A stretch of 64,000 nt of DNA. Source: Kribbella flavida DSM 17836. Lineage in GTDB: Bacteria > Actinomycetota > Actinomycetes > Propionibacteriales > Kribbellaceae. The notes under the pieces were generated by a model. The model was not told where the DNA came from, searched no databases, and saw only the letters and a program-made list of their open reading frames with translations. Positions 1 to 7,335 of this stretch are shown piece by piece. The stretch spans positions 2,418,001 through 2,482,000 of the forward strand of contig NC_013729.1 of NCBI RefSeq assembly GCF_000024345.1, in the 5' to 3' direction. Position 1 is the stretch's first letter; each line of letters starts with the position of its first letter. The position numbers were made by a program, and so were the translations under genes.

Positions 1-2
1 CC

Positions 3-164
3 ATGCCCATCGGCGCCCCGGTCACCCTGCCGCACACCGTCCACCAGTACCTCGAACCCCGCACCAACTGGCAACAGGCCTTCGCCGACGAAACCCGCGA
101 ACCCCGCCAGTACAAACCCGGCACCACCACCACCGAAACCTGGACCCACCCCACCCCCAGCTAA
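3..164 (+). CDS. C-terminal end of a probable secreted protein (5' truncated by window edge)
   Basis: The frame is open from the first base and ends at a TAA at 162-164, giving at least 53 codons. There is an ATG at position 3, but no ribosome site can be seen because the window starts there, so I treat this as the tail of a longer gene. The residues (…YLEPRTNWQQAF…, …YKPGTTTTETW…) look like the last beta-rich segment of actinobacterial subtilisin-like (S8) secreted proteases. That identification comes from style only; no catalytic residues lie in the window. Confidence 0.4.
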   Translation: MPIGAPVTLPHTVHQYLEPRTNWQQAFADETREPRQYKPGTTTTETWTHPTPS

Positions 165-188
165 CCTGCCCCCCGCCCGCTCTTTCGG

Positions 189-600
189 GGGATAACCCGC
201 CAAATGCTGGGTCCACCCATCGCATTCGGGTGGGTGGACCCACAACTTGGCGGGTGAACCCCTGAACGTGCGGGACCGAAGCGTCGCGTCCGGGGTGTGC
301 TCGGCGCCGGCGGGGAGCCCCGGGGGATGGGACGTGCGGTCAGCGGGCCTGGCCCAGACGCCGTGGCGCTCCACCCCCGGCGTCTCGCGGGTTAACCCGT
401 CAGACGCAGGGTTGGCCCAGCAGAATCCGGTGGGCCAACCGTTTGCCTGGAGGGTTAACCCACGCGACGCGGGGTGGGCCCAGCAGATTCCGGTGAGGCG
501 ACCACTCGTCTGCGGGGTTAGCCCGCGAGGTGCAGGGTTGGCCCAGCGGATTCTGGGGGGCCAACCAATCATCTGAAGGGTTAACCCATCGGAGCGGGCT
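189..600. repeat. 63-bp tandem repeat array with internal hairpins
   Basis: A GGGTTAACCC-like palindrome recurs at 189, 252, 389, 452, 515 and 578, spaced exactly 63 bp apart except between 252 and 389 (137 bp), where a degenerate unit near 326 is shifted by 11 bp. Each unit has the same plan: the 10-bp palindrome, about 10 bp of spacer, then an inverted repeat (GGGTTGGCCC…GGGCCAACC, or GGGTCCACCC…GGGTGGACCC at 209-240) around a 12-13 nt loop. The sequence varies while the base-pairing is kept, so structure seems to be conserved. The period is 21 codons. The right half of the array encodes the C-terminal tail of the minus-strand GNAT gene. Confidence 0.85.
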
Positions 601-1815
601 GCCGGGCGGGTGAGGAGCGGGTGGGGGAAGGGGGCAGGTGGGGGGTGAGGTGCGGAGCCAGAGGTCCTGGCGTTCGACCACGCGGAAGCCGAGCTGCTGG
701 TTCACCGCGAGCATCGGGTGGTTCGCCTCGGCGTTCCAGGTGTGGACCGTGCCGGGGGCGTCGCGCGCCGAGCGGGTCGCCGCCTGCAGGTTCGCGGCCT
801 TGAGCGCGATTCCGAGCCGCCGGCCCCGGTGCTCGCGGCGTACGAGTGTCGACCGCTGCTCGAACTGCCCCGGCCGCGTCGGGGTCCCGGCGAGCTCCGT
901 GAACCCCACCAGCACCCCGCCCGCGGCGGCGACCGTCGTCCATCCGGTCCGGCCGTGCTCGCGCCGATGGGCTTCGGCCGTGCGCAGCCGTTCGACCGTC
1001 CAGCGCTTCGGTTCGATCGCCAGCTCGTCGAGCGGGACCTCCTGATCCACCAGGCCGAGCAACCCGCAGTACTCGTCGACGTACTGCGCCGGGCACGCGT
1101 CCGGCCAGCTGATCAGCTCGTACTCCCGGTGGTACGGCGCCGCTTCGGCCGCGAGCGCTTCCAGACGGTCCGTGGGCAGGTCGAGAACGAGGTGCAGCGC
1201 GGAGTACTGGCGAGTGAAGCCGTGCGCCTCGGCGAAGGCCGGACCCGGGACCGGGCCCGCGGCGGCGTACGGGGTGAAGGTCTCGCCGAGTACGACGGTG
1301 CGGTGGTCGGCGGCGGCCTGCTGGCGTACGGCGTCGAGCAGGAGCGTGCCGGCGCCTCGACGACGGGCCGACGGGAGAACGGCGAGGTCAGCGACGAGCA
1401 GATGCCGGTTCTCGGACTGGGAGAAGGTCAGCCAGGCAGCTCCGACCACCCGCGAGCCGTCGACACACGCGAAGCACGCGAACCGGTACTCCGGCGGTGG
1501 ATCCCGCAGCAACGTCTCCGCCTCGGCCCGAGGGAGCAGCGTCGGGAACTCCCGCAGCGAAGCAACCTCCTCCAACACCGCGTACGCCGAAGCCAGGTCG
1601 ACGCGGCCCACCACGGATGCCGCCGACGGGTCGACGCCGGGCGTGGCGGGTGCCGCGTCGCTACCAGCCGACGGGATGTCGCCGGCCGTCGCCAACGGGT
1701 CGGCGCCGTTCCCCGCGGGCGCCGCCGAGGCGCCGCCGCCGTCCCTCGCCGGTCCCGCCGACCCCTCGCCGTACACCGCCGACGGGTGGCCCGGGGTGAC
1801 GCGGGTGACCCGCAT
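400..1815 (-). CDS. Double-domain GNAT N-acetyltransferase with repeat-encoded tail
   Basis: Predicted 471-residue cytoplasmic acetyltransferase with two GNAT folds (about residues 70-220 and 230-389), like the tandem-GNAT group that includes mycothiol synthase. Acetyl-CoA pyrophosphate-loop motifs are visible as RRRGAG (about 151) and RGRRLG (about 330). The substrate is unknown. The first 70 residues are Ala/Pro/Gly-rich and probably disordered. The ATG lies 3 nt after the pheA stop, which supports this start and an operon with pheA. The last 60-70 residues (WVNPSDDWLAPQNPLGQP and variants every 21 residues) are encoded by the 63-bp repeat array, so the original stop codon has probably been lost to repeat invasion. 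Confidence 0.75.
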   Translation of the reverse strand: MRVTRVTPGHPSAVYGEGSAGPARDGGGASAAPAGNGADPLATAGDIPSAGSDAAPATPGVDPSAASVVGRVDLASAYAVLEEVASLREFPTLLPRAEAETLLRDPPPEYRFACFACVDGSRVVGAAWLTFSQSENRHLLVADLAVLPSARRRGAGTLLLDAVRQQAAADHRTVVLGETFTPYAAAGPVPGPAFAEAHGFTRQYSALHLVLDLPTDRLEALAAEAAPYHREYELISWPDACPAQYVDEYCGLLGLVDQEVPLDELAIEPKRWTVERLRTAEAHRREHGRTGWTTVAAAGGVLVGFTELAGTPTRPGQFEQRSTLVRREHRGRRLGIALKAANLQAATRSARDAPGTVHTWNAEANHPMLAVNQQLGFRVVERQDLWLRTSPPTCPLPPPAPHPPGSPLRWVNPSDDWLAPQNPLGQPCTSRANPADEWSPHRNLLGPPRVAWVNPPGKRLAHRILLGQPCV

Positions 1816-1818
1816 CGG

Positions 1819-2697
1819 TCAGTGGTGGGGGCGGAGGGCGCGGTTGGCGGCCGGTTCGGCGATGCGGTCGCGGAAGGGGTGCGCGGGGTAGACGCCGAGC
1901 AGGCGGACCTCGACCGAGAAGAAGGCGAGCTCCTCCAGCGCGAGGGCGACGTTCGGGTCCTCGGGGTGGCCCTCGACGTCGGCGTAGAACTGGGTGGCGA
2001 AGAAGGTACCGCCGAGCTGGTAGCTCTCCAGCTTGGTCATGTTGACGCCGTTGGTGGCGAACCCGCCGAGCGCCTTGTACAGCGCGGCCGACACGTTGCG
2101 GACCCGGTACACGAAGCTGGTGATCACCGGACCGGACCCGACCGGCGGCACGTCCGGCTCGCGGGACAGCACCAGGAACCGGGTGGTGTTGTGGTGCTCG
2201 TCCTCGACGTCCGAGGCCAGGATGTCCAGCCCGTAGAGGCCGGACGCGGCCCGCGGGGACAGCGCCGCGACTGTCGGGTCCCCCAGCTCGGAGACCTCCC
2301 GGGCGGCCCCGGCGGTGTCGTCGGCGACGACCGTCGACCAGCCGTGCTCGCGGATGATCTTGCGGCACTGGCCGAGCGCGTGCACGTGGCTGCGCACGGT
2401 CCGGATCGAGTCGAGCGTCGTGCCCGGCACACCCATCAGCTGGAAGTGGATCGGCAGGAAGTGCTCGCCGACGATGTGCAGCCCGGACTCCGGCAGCAGG
2501 TGGTGCATGTCGGCGACCCGGCCGGCGATCGAGTTGTCGACCGGGATCATCGCCAGCGCGGCCCGGCCGGTGCTGACCGCCTCGAGCGCGTCCTCGAACG
2601 TCGTGCAGGGCAACTGCTCGCGGTCGGGGAACATCTCGGTGCACGCCATCGCCGAGTTGGCGCCTGGCTCACCCTGGTACGCGATCGGTCCGTCCAC
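1819..2697 (-). CDS. pheA: Prephenate dehydratase
   Basis: Converts prephenate to phenylpyruvate in phenylalanine synthesis. The 292-residue protein has an N-terminal dehydratase domain (starts DGPIAYQGEPGANS; TTRF catalytic motif near residue 185) and a C-terminal ACT domain (about 200-275). The usual Phe-binding ESRP motif of the ACT domain reads ESYQ here, and the wording around it (NGVNMTKLESYQLGG) resembles alpha-proteobacterial PheA as I recall it. I chose the GTG at 2697 because the frame further upstream overlaps the acyltransferase gene and loses similarity. The acyltransferase stop is 26 bp upstream and the GNAT start is 3 bp downstream, so the three genes are probably co-transcribed. 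Confidence 0.9.
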   Translation of the reverse strand: MDGPIAYQGEPGANSAMACTEMFPDREQLPCTTFEDALEAVSTGRAALAMIPVDNSIAGRVADMHHLLPESGLHIVGEHFLPIHFQLMGVPGTTLDSIRTVRSHVHALGQCRKIIREHGWSTVVADDTAGAAREVSELGDPTVAALSPRAASGLYGLDILASDVEDEHHNTTRFLVLSREPDVPPVGSGPVITSFVYRVRNVSAALYKALGGFATNGVNMTKLESYQLGGTFFATQFYADVEGHPEDPNVALALEELAFFSVEVRLLGVYPAHPFRDRIAEPAANRALRPHH

Positions 2698-2723
2698 GTC
2701 GTCCAGCGTAGACCCCGGCTGTC

Positions 2724-3539
2724 TCAGCTCCCGGATGAGGTGTCCGACTTGCGGACCTTCTTCGGGGCGCCGGTGACCGCCCGGCCCTCCAGCTGCTTGG
2801 CCTTGGTGGCGTACATGTCGACGTACTCCTGGCCGGACAGCTCCATGATCCGGTACATGATCTCGTCGGTGACCGCGCGCAGGATCAGCCGGTCGCCCTC
2901 CATCCCGTCGTACCGGGAGAAGTCCAGCGGCTCGCCGAACTTGACCGTCGGGGAGGCCAGCGACGCGACCACCTTGCCGGGCGGCGCGACCACGTCGGTG
3001 CCGATCACCCCGCACGGGATCACCGGGACCTTCGTCTCCAGCGCCAGCCGGGCCACGCCGGTCCGGCCCTTGTACAGCCGGCCGTCGTGCGAGCGGGTGC
3101 CCTCGGGGTAGATGCCGAACAGCTCGCCGCGCTCCAGCACCTTCATCCCGGCCCGGATCGCCCCCTCGGACGCGGACCCGCCGGAGCGGTCGATCGGGAC
3201 CTGCCCGGTGCCCTTGAAGAAGCCGCGCTGGAACCGGCCCTTGAGTCCGGCCCCGGTGAAGTAGTCGGACTTCGCCACGAAGGTGACCCGGCGGCGGACC
3301 ACCAGGGGCATGAAGATCCAGTCCGCGTAGGACAGATGGTTGCTGGCGATGATCGCCGGGCCGTGGTCGGGCACGTGCTCGGCGCCCTCGACCTTCGGCC
3401 GGAACAGCCGCTTGACTGGCGGGCCGATCAGCACGTTCTTCAGCAGCCAGTAGATGCCCTTGCCGTCACCGTCGCCGGCCTCGTCCACCGGGTGGTCGCG
3501 GTCCGGTTCGGGCCGCGGCGACTGTGCCGGTTGCGTCAT
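2724..3539 (-). CDS. 1-acyl-sn-glycerol-3-phosphate acyltransferase family protein (PlsC-like)
   Basis: Membrane-associated acyltransferase expected to acylate lysophosphatidate or a related lipid in phospholipid synthesis. Diagnostic PlsC motifs are present: NHLSYAD (NHx4D, residues 67-73) and EGTRS (146-150), with a conserved KSDYF-type segment between them. The ATG at 3539 is preceded by GAGGAGAGG, a strong ribosome site; an upstream in-frame extension to 3656 lacks one. The first 25 residues are Pro/Asp-rich. The C-terminus is Lys-rich. It is the first gene of the minus-strand cluster with pheA and the GNAT. Confidence 0.88.
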   Translation of the reverse strand: MTQPAQSPRPEPDRDHPVDEAGDGDGKGIYWLLKNVLIGPPVKRLFRPKVEGAEHVPDHGPAIIASNHLSYADWIFMPLVVRRRVTFVAKSDYFTGAGLKGRFQRGFFKGTGQVPIDRSGGSASEGAIRAGMKVLERGELFGIYPEGTRSHDGRLYKGRTGVARLALETKVPVIPCGVIGTDVVAPPGKVVASLASPTVKFGEPLDFSRYDGMEGDRLILRAVTDEIMYRIMELSGQEYVDMYATKAKQLEGRAVTGAPKKVRKSDTSSGS

Positions 3540-3765
3540 CGATGTCCTCTCCTCACGAACCCCCGAGGACTCATGATGCCGTACGACGCCCGCTGACGCC
3601 GTACGGCGCCGTTGTGCCGCCGGGTCGCGGCGGCTGCCGGCCCGTCGGGCGATCACGAACGGCGCGCGGCAACCGCTGACAAGGAGGCCAGGTGGTTCGT
3701 AGGCTTCTCACGGCGGGCTCCGAACGGGCCACGTCGGGGGCGCCCGGAGCAGGAGGGCCGCAGTT

Positions 3766-6090
3766 GTGAGGACTGGTTTCAGGGTGCGCCGGCTGACGGC
3801 GGTGCTGGGGGTCGCGGCGGCGGTGTTCGCCGGTCTGCCGCTCGCGGTCGCGACGGCGGCCGGAGGAGGCACGGCCGCCGGTACGACGAGCGCCGCCGCG
3901 GCGGCGGAAGCGACGGTCGTCCCGCTGCAGGTCACCGGGCCGGCGACGTCGCGGTTCAACCTGGTGGTGATGGGCGACGGCTACACCGCCGCCGAGCTGC
4001 CGAAGTTCCGCGAGCAGGTGGACAAGCACCTGAACGTGCTCTGGAGCATCGAGCCGTTCAAGTCGTACCGCAACTACCTCAACGTCTACGCGCTCGAGAT
4101 CCCGTCGCCGCAGAGCGGAGTCGACTGCGACCCGGGCCTGAGCTCGCCGAAAGTCGACACCCCGCTGCAGATGGGCTTCTGGGGCGGCTGCAACCCGGCC
4201 AGCGTGCAGCGCCTGCTGACGGTCAGCGCGACCGCCGCCGCGCAGTACGCCGACCTGGTGGCCGGGACCAGCTCCGCCAACCGGCAGATTCTTGCCATCG
4301 GCAACAGCGACACGTACGGCGGGGCGGGCGGCAGCTATGCGACCGCGTCCGGCGGCAACGCCCTGTCGGCGCTGATCACGCCGCACGAGCTCGGCCACTC
4401 GCTCGGCGGTCTCCAGGACGAGTACGACTACTACGCCCGCGGCGAGCGCGGTGCGCCGTACGTCGGTGGGGAGCCCAGCTCGATCCACCACACCGTGCTC
4501 ACCGAGCAGGAGATGCTGGCGCAGCAGCGCAAGTGGTGGCGCTGGCTCGGGGAGGAGAGTGAGAGCGGCGGCCGGATCGGCCGGTACGAGGCCGGCCAGT
4601 ACGCCGGGTCCGGGATCTGGCGGCCCAGCCGGCACTCGATGATGAAGGTGCTCGGCTACTACTTCGACCAGGTCTCCCGGGAGCGGATGACGCAGCGGAT
4701 CTCGTCCCGTGCGACGCTCTTCCAGGGCAGTACGCCGCCCGGCGTGGTCAGCGCCGACCAGGTCCTCTGGCTGCAGACTCTGCACCCCGCGAGCCACGAG
4801 CTCGACGTCACCTGGACCCTCGACGGCACCGTGCTGGACACCGCCAACAGCCGCGCGCTGGATCTCGGCGCCCTCGAGCTCACGCCCGGCACGCACGTGG
4901 TGACCGCGAAGATCGTCGACCCGACCGAGTTCGTCCGTGACCCGGCCGTGCGCGCCTCGGCCGCCCTCACCGCGACCCGCACCTGGACGGTCGACACCAC
5001 CCGGCCCGCGCCGCCGGCCCAGTCCGTCGGCACCACCTTCACCACCTCGACCGCCACCGATCACCCGGTCAACGCGGAGGAGGTCGTCTACGCCGAGACC
5101 ACGCAGTCCGACACGGCCCAGCCGGCGGTCACGTGGACGCTCGACGGGGTGCCGGTGGCGAACCCGGGCAACGACCGCGACTTCGACCTGGAGCCGTTGA
5201 AGCTGACCGGCCGGCACACCCTGACCGCGACGGTCGGCGCCGACACCCGGACCTGGACCGTGGACGCCGTGCAGGCCGAGGTGACCGCGACGCTGTCGAA
5301 GCCGCTGCTGACGGTGCACAAGCCATCCGGACCGGAGTACATGTACAACGACGCGTTCACGATGAAGCTGGCTGCGACCGACGACAGCCCGGGGTACGTC
5401 GTGCCGGAGTTCCGGGTCAACGGCGACGGTTGGTACAACTACTACGGCTGGCCGACCGACGCGGACGCGCCGTTCCGGTTCACCGCCGAGGGCACCGAGA
5501 TCGACCAACTCGTCTACGGCAAGCTCGGGGTGCCGCGAGTGGTGCCGTGGGACGACGTGCCGCCGGGCTACGGCCGGCACCAGGTCGAGTACCGCGCGAT
5601 CGATGCTTCCGGCAACATCGGCGACGCGCGCCGGTTCGCGGTCACGCTGCTGCGGCCGGCTCCGGCCTGCACCAGCACTGTGACCGGCGTACGGAACGGG
5701 CCGCTGGTCGTGGCGAGCGGGGTCACCTGCCTGCAGGGCGCGACGGTGAACGGCCCGGTCACGGTGCGCGCCGGGGCGTCGTTGGTGGCCACGGACACCC
5801 GGATCGTGGGCCCGGTGCACGCGTCGCGCGCGGGTGAGGTCCACCTGCTCCGCAGTACGGTCAACGGGCCGGTGTCGCTGGAGGGGACGACGGGGGCGGC
5901 GGTGGTGGTCGGCAGCACGGTCAGCGGGCCGGTCTCGGTTGTCGGCGCCCGGACCGCGGAGCCCGTCGTACTGGCGGGCAATACGGTCAACGGCCCGCTC
6001 GCTTGCTCGGGCAACACCCTCGCGCCCGGCAACTTGCAGGCTCCGAATCAGGTCGCCGGGCCACGCTCGGGCCAGTGCGCCGGCCTCTGA
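3766..6090 (+). CDS. Secreted IgA-type M64 family zinc metallopeptidase with C-terminal repeat domain
   Basis: Extracellular protease of 774 residues. The N-terminus is a Sec signal peptide (RVRR followed by an Ala/Val-rich core, probable cleavage near residues 33-45). The M64 catalytic domain covers about 50-320, with the zinc site HELGH at 207-211 followed by DEYDYY. Two Ig-like modules follow (about 335-510, each ending TRTWTVD), then a domain around 510-640. The last 130 residues carry repeated V-[NS]-G-P-[VL] turns typical of a bactofilin-like or beta-helical fold. The GTG start follows AGGAGGG at optimal distance. It stands alone, divergent from the acyltransferase and followed by a hairpin. 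The substrate is unknown; the family includes IgA peptidases, but soil actinobacterial members are likely general proteases. Confidence 0.88.
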   Translation: MRTGFRVRRLTAVLGVAAAVFAGLPLAVATAAGGGTAAGTTSAAAAAEATVVPLQVTGPATSRFNLVVMGDGYTAAELPKFREQVDKHLNVLWSIEPFKSYRNYLNVYALEIPSPQSGVDCDPGLSSPKVDTPLQMGFWGGCNPASVQRLLTVSATAAAQYADLVAGTSSANRQILAIGNSDTYGGAGGSYATASGGNALSALITPHELGHSLGGLQDEYDYYARGERGAPYVGGEPSSIHHTVLTEQEMLAQQRKWWRWLGEESESGGRIGRYEAGQYAGSGIWRPSRHSMMKVLGYYFDQVSRERMTQRISSRATLFQGSTPPGVVSADQVLWLQTLHPASHELDVTWTLDGTVLDTANSRALDLGALELTPGTHVVTAKIVDPTEFVRDPAVRASAALTATRTWTVDTTRPAPPAQSVGTTFTTSTATDHPVNAEEVVYAETTQSDTAQPAVTWTLDGVPVANPGNDRDFDLEPLKLTGRHTLTATVGADTRTWTVDAVQAEVTATLSKPLLTVHKPSGPEYMYNDAFTMKLAATDDSPGYVVPEFRVNGDGWYNYYGWPTDADAPFRFTAEGTEIDQLVYGKLGVPRVVPWDDVPPGYGRHQVEYRAIDASGNIGDARRFAVTLLRPAPACTSTVTGVRNGPLVVASGVTCLQGATVNGPVTVRAGASLVATDTRIVGPVHASRAGEVHLLRSTVNGPVSLEGTTGAAVVVGSTVSGPVSVVGARTAEPVVLAGNTVNGPLACSGNTLAPGNLQAPNQVAGPRSGQCAGL

Positions 6091-6094
6091 CCTC

Positions 6095-6128
6095 GTTACC
6101 AGGACCTCCGAGTTACCAGGACCTCCGA
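6095..6128. repeat. 17-bp perfect tandem duplication
   Basis: GTTACCAGGACCTCCGA occurs twice head to tail (6095-6111 and 6112-6128), just after the protease stop codon. It is a recent slippage or duplication event with no evident function. Confidence 0.8.
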
Positions 6129-6142
6129 CCTGTACTTCAGAC

Positions 6143-6175
6143 CCCGGCCGGCGCGACGATCCCGCGCCGGCCGGG
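6143..6175 (+). terminator. GC-rich hairpin downstream of the M64 protease
   Basis: A perfect 13-bp stem (6143-6155 with 6163-6175, CCCGGCCGGCGCG) closes a 7-nt loop. There is no T-run, as is common for actinobacterial terminators. Confidence 0.6.
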
Positions 6176-6364
6176 TCCACCTGACCAGCCGACTGGTCCC
6201 GGCCGACCCGCAGATCGGCCGACCGTCGATCGGCCGACCCGCCGGCCGGAGCGGCTGTGAACGGCGTCTGTGTGACTTGAGTCACTTCGCCCGGCCGGGG
6301 CCGGTAGGTCCGACCGTCCGGCCGAGATGTGAAGTCCCGGCCCGGAGGCTGTCAGAATGCGAAC

Positions 6365-7192
6365 GTGGCACCTGTTCAAGCTCCGCCGTCCCAGCAGCTC
6401 CCCGCGGTCCAGAAGCTGCGGGTCCGCTTCGCCAAGCGCGGGCGGCTGCGGTTCACGTCGCACCGCGACTTCCAGCGCGCCTTCGAGCGGGCGGTCCGCC
6501 GCGCGGAGCTCCCGGTCGCGTTCTCGCACGGCTTCAGCCCGCACCCGAAGATCTCGTACGCCGGGGCCGCACCGACCGGGGCCGCCTCGGAGGCGGAGTA
6601 CCTGGAGATTTCGCTCACACACCAGCGCGACCCCGATGTGGTCCGCGCAGCGCTCGACGAGGCGCTGCCGACCGGCCTGGACGTGCTCGAGGTGGTGACC
6701 GCGACCGGGGGTTCGCTCGCCGAGCAGTTGGAGGCCAGCGAGTGGCAGATCGCGCTCCCGGGCGTGGATCCGGCCGCCGCGGCGAGCGCCGTCGAGGCGT
6801 TCCTGGCGCGGGAGGAAATTCTGGTCGAGCGCATGACCAAACGAGGGCTTCGGTCGTTTGACTGTCGGGACGCCGTTCTCCGACTCACCGTCGGTAGTGA
6901 ACCGGTGCCGGTTGCGACGTGTGCGATACTGCAAGTGGTGTTACGGCACGGAACCCCGGCCGTGAGACCCGACGACGTTCTCGCCGGCGTGCTCGAAGTA
7001 GCGACGCTTCCGGTGACGGGCCCGGCTCTGCTGACCAGGCTCGCCCAGGGCCCGCTCATCGCGGCCTCCGGCACAGTGGACGATCCGCTCGCTCGTGACC
7101 GCGACGCCAACCAGGCGACCGCGACCGGCCAGGCGGTCGACCACGAGACGCATCCAGCGGAGGGCGCCGTCGCCGCTCCGACTGTGCCCTGA
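6365..7192 (+). CDS. TIGR03936 (DUF2344) radical-SAM-linked protein
   Basis: A 275-residue protein of the family encoded just before RNase E/G in many Actinobacteria and clostridia, usually beside or fused to a B12-binding radical SAM protein. The conserved N-terminal block is clear: VQKLRVRFAKRGRLRFTSHRD, followed by FSHGFSPHPKISYA. The biochemical role is not known to me; a link to RNA or tRNA modification is only an inference from family context. The start is uncertain: GTG 6365 is used, and an ATG at 6329 is in frame, but neither has a perfect ribosome site. The radical SAM partner is absent from the window, the gene upstream being the secreted protease. Confidence 0.8.
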   Translation: MAPVQAPPSQQLPAVQKLRVRFAKRGRLRFTSHRDFQRAFERAVRRAELPVAFSHGFSPHPKISYAGAAPTGAASEAEYLEISLTHQRDPDVVRAALDEALPTGLDVLEVVTATGGSLAEQLEASEWQIALPGVDPAAAASAVEAFLAREEILVERMTKRGLRSFDCRDAVLRLTVGSEPVPVATCAILQVVLRHGTPAVRPDDVLAGVLEVATLPVTGPALLTRLAQGPLIAASGTVDDPLARDRDANQATATGQAVDHETHPAEGAVAAPTVP

Positions 7193-7335
7193 AGCGCAGG
7201 GGAGCGGGACCCCAGCAGGCTTCCGCCGTGCCGGCTCCCCGCCGGTAGCGGCGAACCGTGACCGCCGTCTGGGCGCGCCGGACCCGTGACAGGGGTCGCA
7301 GGATGCGCCGGAGGGCCTGAGGAGACCCGCACTGC

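Noticed and set aside
247..576. Plus-strand gene encoding 21-residue repeats
   Set aside because: It is open only because the repeat period is a multiple of three; there is no ribosome site and no known domain.
189..600. CRISPR array
   Set aside because: The spacing is regular, but the units between palindromes are related to each other rather than unique spacers, and no cas genes are present.
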